From the NCBI RefSeq assembly GCF_932526225.1, contig NC_064040.1, forward strand, positions 8,467,181 through 8,531,180: 64,000 nt of DNA, given 5' to 3'. The notes beneath the pieces are model-generated. The model was not told the DNA's origin. It did not search any database and saw only the letters and a program-made list of their open reading frames with translations. Below, piece after piece: positions 35,732-44,778 of the stretch. Within the stretch, counting starts at the first letter, position 1, and every line of letters starts with the position of its first letter. The position numbers were made by a program, and so were the translations under genes. The stretch comes from Nematostella vectensis (taxonomy: Eukaryota; Cnidaria; Anthozoa; Actiniaria; Edwardsiidae).

Positions 35732-36832
35732 ATGAACGTGACTGTGAATGCAAGTGCCATTTTCGCGTTGCAGTTAAAGGGCGAAAAAGTAATCGCGCTG
35801 CTTTTTTACGCGGTCCTTATGCTGACTGACGTCGTGGGTAACGGACTTATCATTGCAGCCTTTTCCTACAATCCAAGACTTCGCTGCGTCACTAATATCC
35901 TAGTCATAGGTCTCTCCGCGGCGGATATTCTAGTCGGTGCGATTTCTATTCCATGCTGGATGAGTATTACTCTTCGCCAATTCGACCACGCCCCGTTAGA
36001 TCTGTATGTCTACCAGTTTTATATCACTTCTGACATCTTTATCGGAACTGCGTCCATTCTTCATCTGACCTGCATAGCGATGGAGCGCTGCCATGCGGTT
36101 TTACAGCCATTCAACCACAGGCTGATCTCGCGGCGTGTCTTCTACGTGATCGTCACGTGCGTATGGGTGTTCTCTGCTGGGATTGCGTTACTGCAGCCAT
36201 TCCAAAAGGACACTTGGGAACACGTGTACACTCTCATGACTACCATCATCTGCTTCTTCATCCCAACAACCATCATACTCGTCTCATACATATGCATCTT
36301 CAAGCGATCCAGGGGTGGTCGCCACCTATGTCGGCATCGTAACACTCAAGCGGTTATGGCACAAGAGCTCCGCCTGTCAATCACTGTCTGCCTTATCACT
36401 GTCCTGTTCGTGTTGTCATGGCTACCACTATTCAGCTTCTCAATGGTTGCCACGTATAATCCGCGCATGCTCCCTGGGGCGACCGCTTGCCGGCGCATAA
36501 TAGCTTTCGTCAAATGGATGCATTACAGCAGCAGCGCGTTGAATCCGTTTCTCTACTCGTACAGGAATGCTGAATTGGGTAAGACTATAAAGGCTATGTT
36601 ATCCCGAATCTTCTTGGGCACGCCTTCTCCGTTAGTGGCTAAAACAAGGCCAGGGACCTCAAGTTCATTTTCGTTTCGCTCGAGAAGTTTGAACTTTGGC
36701 CGGAAGACGAGCACCAACTCGAGCCATAAGTCGTCTCAGCACTCAACGAAATCGCAAGGGAGCCCTAAAAGACATAAAGAAGACCAGAACAATAATAACG
36801 ATGGTAGCTACCCTGACAGGACTTTTGTTTAG
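35732..36832 (+). CDS. class A (rhodopsin-like) GPCR, aminergic-like, single exon, 366 aa
   Basis: Seven hydrophobic segments lie at roughly residues 20-45, 55-80, 92-120, 135-158, 170-193, 217-240 and 257-280. Landmarks: GNGL in TM1, LSAADILVG in TM2, an Asp at the amine-contact position of TM3 (SDIFIGTASILHL, close to the aminergic DxxxxTASIxxL pattern), SWLPLF in TM6 and NPFLY in TM7. Two N-glycosylation sequons (NVT, NAS) sit at the N terminus. The C tail is long and Ser-rich with clusters suitable for kinase and arrestin contact. Oddities: DRY is replaced by ERC, TM3 has Tyr where the conserved disulfide Cys should be, and extracellular loop 2 has no Cys. The ligand is unknown; an amine-like ligand is inference from the TM3 Asp only. 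Lack of introns is common for cnidarian GPCRs. Confidence 0.9.
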   Translation: MNVTVNASAIFALQLKGEKVIALLFYAVLMLTDVVGNGLIIAAFSYNPRLRCVTNILVIGLSAADILVGAISIPCWMSITLRQFDHAPLDLYVYQFYITSDIFIGTASILHLTCIAMERCHAVLQPFNHRLISRRVFYVIVTCVWVFSAGIALLQPFQKDTWEHVYTLMTTIICFFIPTTIILVSYICIFKRSRGGRHLCRHRNTQAVMAQELRLSITVCLITVLFVLSWLPLFSFSMVATYNPRMLPGATACRRIIAFVKWMHYSSSALNPFLYSYRNAELGKTIKAMLSRIFLGTPSPLVAKTRPGTSSSFSFRSRSLNFGRKTSTNSSHKSSQHSTKSQGSPKRHKEDQNNNNDGSYPDRTFV

Positions 36833-37063
36833 GCGATAGGGTACACTTTTTTTTATAAGAACCTTTTTATTAGAACGTCTAGCCTGAGATTATTTCAAAT
36901 ATTAAGAACATGCTAAGAGCATGTCGAGAATCAGATATCAGTTAAATTTGCTTTGTTACTCTGATGCGTTAACAATCGTGTTCATAATAACCTTAATTAT
37001 TATATTGCTAGTGATCATTTGTGTAATTCTCTTTCTAATATTGGGTATTCTATTTTTATATAG

Positions 37064-37069
37064 AATAAA
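37064..37069 (+). terminator. candidate polyadenylation signal of the first GPCR
   Basis: AATAAA lies about 230 bp after the GPCR stop, in AT-rich sequence. Confidence 0.45.
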
Positions 37070-37938
37070 ACTTGAGAACATCGTTAAGAACATTTGAAGC
37101 CTATAACTGCTCCAAAAATAAGAACGGCCCAGCCTCAAATGAAACTAAGACGTTTTTTTTTATAAAGAGTGTAGCTTAATATGCTTCGTAGGCATTCGAA
37201 ATATTTATAGATGCTTGGATTTGCAAAGTCTAAGCAAGACTTTTTGTACATTTTGAAGTTGAAATAATATGGTTGTGATAAATCGAAATGTTCGTATTCG
37301 TTAATTTATTAAAAAAGTATTGAAAATATCCTCCATAGCCTTTAACTGTCCCATCTATCTAAAAACCTATAATAAACGATGTTTTTTTTCTAACTCGTAA
37401 ATTTGGATCAATTTTCCCATTTATAAGTATACAGTAAGTTGACAACTTTTTCCGTAAATAAAAAAATCAGATTTTAGACTAACTCGACTTTTAAAAACTT
37501 GCTGTTTCCATGTTGTCTCTATTGCGACATCGGATAGCAGAATATCTAGCCGTTTAAGATACTGACTATTGTTCTCTTTAAAGGTGCATTTTCTACTTGT
37601 TCTTTCTTGTTCTTGTTTCTGTTGTAATTACCACCATTTTTTGGAAATAAAATTGATCATGATCATAATTATTCGACACTACATAGCTCGGACTTTTGCA
37701 CGCAATTTAGAGCAAATTATATTTACAGCACTGCCTCGTACCCAGGCTTCTCAAGTCAGCAAAAACAAGTGAAAAATACACCTATTTCAAATAACGTTGT
37801 CAGTGCAAATGTTAAATGGCGATTGTCAAATGGCAATTCTTCTATCAAAAAATACCATGGAACTCGTCAAATTTCTACTGAATGTACGAAGATGTAGATA
37901 ATTTCTGTGATTATATTACTTATAATCTATATTCTTAC

Positions 37939-38354
37939 CAGGGGCGTACGCAGCCTATGGGCCTGCAGTTACTGGGCTGCAATCGCGATCGGTGATCTTA
38001 TTTGCATAACGAGGGGGAAAAATCAAATGTTTACTCATTCATTTTTATGTACGTAGTTTTATATATATGATGAGGATAAAAACTATAATTTTCTTAATCA
38101 TGGTAGTCTACAGATTATTTTCAAACATATTCTTATGTCGTCCAGTGCCACGCGACGACTGCAGTCCTATTTCAGATCGAGGATGGCAGAGGATCGTCAT
38201 CTAGGATTCTCAAAAGTCTGACGCATTGCCGCCAATTTCAAACCCAAAAGCGGGAGTTATGAGATCTTCACGGGATGCGAGACGAGGGGCCACGCCCTCA
38301 TCCAGCTTCCGAATGCTTTGACTGCAACTTGTTAAAATCCTGCGTACGCCCCTG
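37939..38354. mobile_element. 416-bp hAT-like MITE with 5-bp target duplication
   Basis: It begins CAGGGGCGTACGCAG and ends CTGCGTACGCCCCTG, perfect 15-bp inverted ends of the CAGGG type seen in hAT elements. CTTAC flanks both sides (37934-37938 and 38355-38359). No transposase is present. The 5-bp duplication is shorter than the usual hAT 8 bp, so the superfamily is inference. Confidence 0.8.
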
Positions 38355-38692
38355 CTTACTAATAATTATACCTATAGCAGTAATTTGGTCTTAGAACTGC
38401 CTTTGCCAATTGCCATTCGCCATTTGCGCTACGTTTATTGTTTACGGCATCAGACAAAGGCGCGTGTCCAGATCAAAATGCAAGATGGGGCCATCAGTAA
38501 TCCACGCAGGGGAGGATCTTTTCGCTAGAGGGGGGTTTGGCTCAATGACAAAGGAGGGAGGGGATATTTTTTTTTGTTATGGCTTTGTGGCAGCCCAAGG
38601 GGGGGGGGGGGGGGGGGGCGGGGTCCCCTAGATCCGCTACTGCCACGTGAAGGAATGGTTTGAAAATGGCAATTAGGTTTCTCACATTCTAA

Positions 38693-38806
38693 GGCTACAA
38701 ATGCAATACAAATGCATGCAAATGAATCGAGTCGATTGTTTCATCTTCATTTGCATGCATTTGCATTGAATACGGCTCATGGATAATACGACGTTTGAAC
38801 TTAGCC
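38693..38806. mobile_element. Harbinger-like MITE, copy with shortened left arm
   Basis: Flanked by TAA on both sides (38690-38692, 38807-38809). The right arm ends CGTTTGAACTTAGCC. The left arm keeps only GGCT before joining the shared core AATACAAATGCATGCAAATG. The full copy is at 55059-55187. Confidence 0.75.
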
Positions 38807-40693
38807 TAAGCGATTCCAAAGCGATTTCGAGAACATTTTCGACCTAAAATACACACCTTCTCACTCATTCCACTAGTCAATTTAATCTATTCAATGATTA
38901 CCTAGAGAATCTCACATTTCTGCAAATGAGAAAGGGTTTTTGGGGGAGGGGGAGGCAGAAGGCATAAGTCAAATGTTGGCGCTATTATATTCGCTAAGGG
39001 CGCACTGTTTTAGCATTTCGACTTCGTTGTAAATGTTCATCCAGGTTTTCAGAAACCTCTTTATATTACCACTAATAAGAAGTTCGGCCATTCTCGGAAA
39101 CAAATCAGTCCCCAAAACACTAATAATAGCTCTAATGTACTAATGTCTAATTTCATAGCGACGGAAACGAGGTATGACTTTCTAGTAAAACAGGAAATCT
39201 GTATTTGACGTTAGTGAACCCTTTGGAGCGGAGATAAATATCTCGAGCACACGTTTGGGCAATATTTGATATTTTCAAATTTCCTTTGACAGTTTTAGAA
39301 ATATCCTTACAAGCCGTACTATGTTGTTTATATGATTTCTCGTGTTAACGAATTTTATTTCTCGAATATAAAAAAAACTAGGAAGATAAGACCACACGAT
39401 CAATTTGTTGTCAATGATAATACTCTGCGAAGACTTTTTAAAATTTAGAAACGTTTACGTAAACGTCAACAGATCTACTGAATTATGCACGTACAGAATA
39501 CAAGGTACATTTGCATAAAGTAAAAAGACGGCGCTAAAATACTATTTGAATTGAATTAAAATGTCTTCTTTCTTATGTACGAACCGTCATATTTTCCGAC
39601 CAAGACTGTCACATTTTTAATTTTCAGAAATTTTAGGCTAAAATGTTTTTAAATGTGTAAATTTCACTGACCAAAAAAAAACTTTGACGATATAGAAGCA
39701 AAAGCATAAATATTCCTTAGCCCCTATAAACCACTGTTTAGGTTCTGATATACGAATTTCTTTTATGCTTTTAAAAAATTTCCAATGGGTGATATTCATC
39801 GACGTTTTGTCTCAGTTTTGGCGGTAAAACAAGGCGCATGCGCAAGTGAAGGACGGAACGGTAAAAAGGAAAAAATACCGATGCCAGATAAATTCTAGTG
39901 ATAATGTACACAGGGTTAACTTAAAAACAAGAATAGTTAATATTATCTAGTTGGTTTGAGCACCTGTACGATCTTAATTACTTTATAATTACTCTTATCT
40001 TTCTTAACCGGATTAGCACATAAGAATTTTTATTTTTCATCTTGAAACCTAAGCGGGTTCTATGAATTTCTTTTTGTCAAAAAAGGTCTAAGGATTTAAG
40101 GGCCTAATTTATAAACATTCAAGAACCGTCACTGGTTTTTACGCATCCTGTTTGTTTTTGTGTCTTGATGCATCTTGCTGTTTGCCCGTGACCGGAGCTT
40201 CCTTTTCGTGAAACAGCACGTCTCATTTACGTACACTTAACGCTAAGAGAGTGCCCTTCAGTCAGAAACACGGCGACACTTGGAAATGTAGAGATAAACC
40301 TCAGACATCATGGCAAATGTACAACGACTCTCTTCTATAAGTACTCCTAGAGACATTGAAGTAATCAGACCTTTGGTGTCCGCAGTTCAAACGACTTAAA
40401 AAGTTAGTGATCTTTGCAAAAAAAACAACAACAACAAACAAATAAAGACAAAAAATCGATTCACTTTTTTTCATAATCCGCAGTGACCAGGAACAGAAGA
40501 CCTCCAGAAACAGTGGAAAAGTAAAAACAGGTTTAAAATGTGATGGGTTTTCGCCCATAACAGAACAGATTAAACAACAGGAACTTTGAAAGAAGAACTT
40601 TGCCAAGAAGCTGAACAGGAGAAAAAGTTGGGAGTTTTAATTACAATTCAATTTACACAGACATTGTCCTCTAACAAGACAGGATCAAAGAAG

Positions 40694-41653
40694 ATGGCGG
40701 GTATTAATTCAACATTTCCCGCAAAAGACTTCTACTCTTCACAGTCCATTTTCGGGATCCTTATTCTGGTTTTAGCGCTAATAGGGAATTTATTAGTCCT
40801 TATTATCATCTATGGCAAAAAGACCAAAAGAAAAACGCCACACGATGCCCTCATTGCGAATCTGAGCATTGCCGACATCTCATTGGTTCTCTCAGGTCTT
40901 GTGACCGACTACACAGGGATACCGAAGTCTCAAATATTTTGCTCGGTATTTTACCCTCTGAACACTGTGACTTTCTTCATGAGTATGTTTATTCTAGCGA
41001 CCATGGCGGACATGCGCAGAAGACTCATACTCAATCCTTATAAACCTAAACCGACCACTCGATCTGTGTGGATAACAGTATTTTGCCTTTGGTTCGTATC
41101 TGTGCTAATTGTCATTCCATACGTACTTGTTTTAAGACCTACAGAAGACGGACTTGCTTGCTACGAGCAATGGCCCTCAGACCCCCTTAACCAAGCCTAC
41201 ACCCTGGCACTCACGGTCATTATGTACGCTATTCCAATCACGATCATTGGTGTTTCGTATGCTAAAATTGTGAGATACATGCGCAAACACGTGCGCAATG
41301 TACAGGGGATGTTTCACGTGACACGACGAGAAGACCATGAGGTAATGCGCGCCTTGCTTCTCCTCGTTTTCTTGTACACTCTGCTGTCGTTGCCTTTGCA
41401 TATAGCTTGGATCTTGCTAGAGGTTTTCGACGTAAAGCGCGCAGGGGACATGCTACAATACAGCAATATTCTCGTCTACTTACAAAGTTGCTGTAATCCA
41501 TTCGTTTACGGCGTAATTACAACAAGGTTTCGGCGCGGTTTTGTGCACTATTTGACGGTTTGCTGCCGGCGATGGTATCGCATCACGGCTACACGAGAAG
41601 AGGACCACCGCCCACCAAATATCCATGGCAACGCTTTGGTGGTGATTAGCTGA
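40694..41653 (+). CDS. class A GPCR, peptide-receptor-like, single exon, 319 aa
   Basis: The start is the ATG in AAGATGGCGG at 40694; the frame is open further upstream but has no other ATG. Seven hydrophobic segments are visible. Landmarks: GNLLVL in TM1, LSIADISLVLSG in TM2, Cys at the head of TM3 (IFCSVFYPL), a matching Cys in loop 2 (GLACYEQW), LPLHI with the TM6 proline, and NPFVYG in TM7. The Phe/Leu-rich core and a paired-Cys loop 2 without an amine-type TM3 Asp fit neuropeptide or galanin/allatostatin-like receptors, but the ligand is unknown. The TM3 DRY box is altered: aligned on the following LILNP, it reads MRR. The short C tail has a CC pair (TVCCRRW) that could be palmitoylated. 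Confidence 0.87.
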   Translation: MAGINSTFPAKDFYSSQSIFGILILVLALIGNLLVLIIIYGKKTKRKTPHDALIANLSIADISLVLSGLVTDYTGIPKSQIFCSVFYPLNTVTFFMSMFILATMADMRRRLILNPYKPKPTTRSVWITVFCLWFVSVLIVIPYVLVLRPTEDGLACYEQWPSDPLNQAYTLALTVIMYAIPITIIGVSYAKIVRYMRKHVRNVQGMFHVTRREDHEVMRALLLLVFLYTLLSLPLHIAWILLEVFDVKRAGDMLQYSNILVYLQSCCNPFVYGVITTRFRRGFVHYLTVCCRRWYRITATREEDHRPPNIHGNALVVIS

Positions 41654-41818
41654 AATCCTTGCAACCATAGCAACGCCTGATACAGGCCCCAAGAGCACAA
41701 CACCTGACGGGGATGTGTAATAACCGCTTGGATCACTGTACCAATTAGTAACTGTGAATCCCTCATATTTACGGTTAAGGACGTTAACCCGGAAGCCCCT
41801 ATATCTCGCACATCATTA

Positions 41819-42113
41819 CTGTCGAAACCGTTGTATCGCGACCCGCGTTTTCAAAACACGATTTGTTTTTGTCTTTTGGGATTTTCTGTTCCGCCAGTCA
41901 AATTATTCTAAGCCAATCAGATTCTTGCCATCTCTTGCCTAGTGCAGTTGCCTGGCTTTCTATCGCGACACTGTGTGGTTTTCGTCCAGAGGATAGCCTG
42001 GGAAGTGCACAAAGCGAGACTCTGATTGGCTCAGAATGGTTTTACTGACGGAACAGAAAACCAAAACAAATCGTGTTTTGAAAACGCGGGTCGCGATACA
42101 ACGGTTTCGACAG
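41819..42113. mobile_element. 295-bp palindromic MITE with TA target duplication (Tc1/mariner-like)
   Basis: The ends are CTGTCGAAACCGTTGTATCG and its reverse complement, flanked by TA at 41817-41818 and 42114-42115. The inverted arms are about 110 bp each, almost perfect near the ends. TA duplication suggests the mariner group. This is inference, since no transposase is present. Confidence 0.85.
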
Positions 42114-42488
42114 TAAAATGCACTGGGTGGCGTAAAAAAGCACACGCTGGCCAGTAGCTGTGCTGCCAAACAGACATACTGATAATTTTAAATACTCAGA
42201 CCAACAGACCAAAATGAACTGGAAACTTTACATCTACAATAGCGAAGAGAGAAGATTGGCACAGACATGTTAACAATACAATTTTTAGGGAAACATCTTT
42301 TGGCCTCGTTAGCATGTAAAGCGTGGGTGGCCGTGGGTAGACGTTACGCGAAAAGTTGATGGCCTTCATGTTACACGGGGCAACTTTTTGAAAACTTTTC
42401 AAAAAGTGGCAACGCCGGGCGAAAAACTTCGCGAAAAATTGTTCCCGGTACCATGTCACACGGCATCAAATATTCGGGATAAAAAAAA

Positions 42489-42545
42489 CTTGCATGCATT
42501 TGCATTGAGAACCGAGCATCGGAGCGACGTTTGAGCTTATTAGCG
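42489..42545. mobile_element. fragment of the Harbinger-like MITE family
   Basis: CTTGCATGCATTTGCATTGA followed by CGACGTTTGAGCTTA matches the right half of the MITE at 55059-55187. The left half is absent. Confidence 0.55.
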
Positions 42546-42666
42546 AGTTTATATAAATTTTGAAAAGAAAGGACGAAATCTGCTTATACAGATGGCTATC
42601 TTGAAATTAATTTGATAATCCTAGTCTACTTCAACAAAAAAAACTAATCTTAGTTATATAACTTCA

Positions 42667-43936
42667 CTAATCTGAGGCTTCCTGCAGGCAACGCAACGTC
42701 TCTGCACATGTTTTTAGTAGTTCACAAAGTCTCAAAGACTCTTCTGTAGACACAGACTTCTTCAGTGCCTCACTTGCCCATATTATTTTATCATTTATGC
42801 TCCCAATAGCAGTATTAATTGCCTCAGATGAACTTGAAGGGAGTGCATGAGTGTGGTGGCCAGAAAGAACATCTTTGGAATTATTGGGAGGTTTGCTTGA
42901 TTGATTTGATACCCCTATTCTTGATGTTTCTTGTGATGGTAAAGGTGGGGTTTGCCTCATGGCTGGTGGCCCTGTGAAATGTAATTAAAAAGATCTCTAA
43001 AAATGAGTGCTTGTTCAGGGCAGTTGCTGGTCTAGGGGAGGGGGTTTGAAAAGGCTGTCCTTAAAGTGGGTTGTTATGTTATGAATAATATCAGTGAGAA
43101 ATTCATCCTTACCATTATAAAATGTATGCCAAATTCAATTCAACATTAAGGATGTAATTGTAATAACATGCTAGTGAATGTGAGAACCCTACTTATTGGG
43201 AGCGCTAACATAGCATATACAATGATAAATGTAGGATTTTGAACTGCCCGTAAATGATTAAATTTTTGCTACATGTATTTCAACACTTTAAGGCCAGTGG
43301 ATACCAATAATAAAGGCAATGATCCCAAGGCTAACACAAGAGCACAAGCATAAAGTGGTGGTTAACAAAAATTATGGCAAATCTAAGAAAATGTAAAGTA
43401 ATAGGTAATAACTGCATTAAAATACACTTTTATTTCCAACCTTTTTCAGTGGGTTTAGGCATATTATCAACATCAACCTCTTTACATGCAACACAGTAAT
43501 CTGGCTCTTCTCTGTATTTCAATAGCACAGTCTGTAAATAGAGTAATAGAAGAGTTGTTTATAGGTATAGGTTTATAGGTATATTTAATGAATAAGCAGG
43601 GATATCATAAACAGCAGAACAGGGAACGGAGGGGTCACAGCTCCCCAAATAACTTTCAGTCATAATGCAAACACTGATATTAAACCCATATTCATGTGTA
43701 GAGAGGACAAAGAAGTACATACAAATATGAAGTGATTCTGCTATCTTTGAGTTTGTTTAAAGGTATACATCTATCGCTAGCTATATAGCCTGAGTACTCA
43801 CCCCACATGTATCACAGCATGTTCCAAGCATCTTGTATCCTCTCAGCATATAACTGCCCATTAGACCACTGATTTTATCTGTGCGCTCTCTGCGTCTGTT
43901 ATACATGTCCTGGTCCATCTTTCCAGCTAATAGCAT
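42667..43936 (-). CDS. ZNRD2: ZNRD2 (SSSCA1/p27-like) zinc-ribbon protein
   Basis: Coding exons on the minus strand are 43936-43802, 43531-43441 and 42971-42667 (176 aa; human 199). The conserved N-terminal block RRERTDKISGLMGSYMLRG(Y)KMLG matches the family's ...RISxLMGDYLLRGYRMLG. A zinc ribbon follows, CDTCG in exon 2 and YCVACKE in exon 3. The C-terminal helix (IWASEALKKS...LRLCELLKTCAETLR) also matches. Human SSSCA1/ZNRD2 is an autoantigen and tankyrase-binding factor with incompletely known function. Start choice: the ATG at 43936 is first in the exon; a second Met six codons on is possible. The exon-3 donor (GTTGGA) is weak, but phase and homology support it. A noncoding first exon probably ends at 44527. 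Confidence 0.88.
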
Positions 43937-44526
43937 GATATGTGATATCTGCAATAGACAACTTGCACTAAGAAGTGTTTTTTGAGAGGGTAAATTCAGG
44001 GAAAAATTAACCCAGATATAGCTGTGCCTGTCTCGCCAGAGGGCAATAATTTTTTTCTCAGTAAAAAACAGCATGAAATATAAACAGTGAGGTGGTTAAA
44101 ATAGAAACAAGAGCATATGACCCAACAAAGGCCTTAAGTCCACTGCTATGTTCCACCTCCTCTCCTCATGCTATGTATCAAAAAGTTATGATTCTGACAA
44201 AGGCTACCTTCAGACACAATCAATCTTCATTTTCTGCTTAATGTAACTATTCTATGTTATACCATATAACAAATTATACCTAGCCTTTGGCTATTTTCTA
44301 ACTCATAATGGTTTTGTTCGACTATTGAATGAAATATCCATCGACTAAGTTTACTGTAGAAGCCAGGAGTTGTACTTTTCATAGAACATCTATGATCAAA
44401 ATCTTGTAGTTTATAACTCTTCGACTAACACTTTTATTTGGTCGATAATTAGTAATCTGAGAGTCTAAAGTATCTTTATACGCTGTTTTTTTCCTACAAG
44501 TATAGAAAACAACAAAAGTATATTAC

Positions 44527-44778
44527 CTTGCGTCTTTACTGTATTGTCAATTTTCTGTTTCGAACGTTCAGCAAGTGAGCCTTCTCTGGTCAGCAGGGCT
44601 ACATAACAGCCACGTGCTTTTACAAAAGAAACCAATCACATCGCCTGCTTCATTCGCGCGGCAAACATGGCGGACGGAGCGATAAGTCACTAGCTTTAGA
44701 ATACTTTGAACAGGTGAAGGTTGCAGACGGCGTCAGACATTTTTTTGGAGTTTCAGTGAATTGTTATCGAGAACAAGC
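44527..44778. promoter_or_regulatory. probable bidirectional promoter and leaders of ZNRD2 (-) and NUP133 (+)
   Basis: On the minus strand GACGCAAG|GTAATA at 44527 makes a good donor for a noncoding first ZNRD2 exon. On the plus strand NUP133 starts at 44779. Divergent transcription must therefore begin within this 250 bp. The stretch contains a GC-rich patch (CGCGCGG, CATGGCGGACGG, the latter resembling a YY1-type site) and no TATA box, typical of housekeeping pairs. Confidence 0.6.
44667..44693 (+). CDS. possible 8-codon upstream ORF in the NUP133 leader
   Basis: ATGGCGGACGGAGCGATAAG and a short tail end in TAG, giving MADGAISH. If the transcript starts upstream of 44667, this short ORF could dampen NUP133 translation. 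The ATG may instead be part of a promoter motif lying before the start site. Confidence 0.25.
   Translation: MADGAISH

Larger units (their letters stand above)
37070..40693. other. intergenic region between the two GPCR genes
   Basis: No coding sequence is recognised. It contains a hAT-like element, a Harbinger-like MITE and a poly-G run (about 38600-38618). The last 110 bp before 40694 are open in frame with the second GPCR but contain no ATG, so they are treated as leader. Confidence 0.6.
41654..42666. other. intergenic region, GPCR to ZNRD2 3' ends
   Basis: The two genes converge here. Apart from a 295-bp palindromic MITE and a Harbinger-like fragment I see nothing functional. No canonical polyadenylation signal could be assigned confidently to either gene. 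Confidence 0.5.

Noticed and set aside
42667-42960. 97-codon reverse ORF as a stand-alone gene
   Set aside because: It is the last exon of ZNRD2; an acceptor precedes its ATG and the frame continues upstream into the zinc-ribbon exons.
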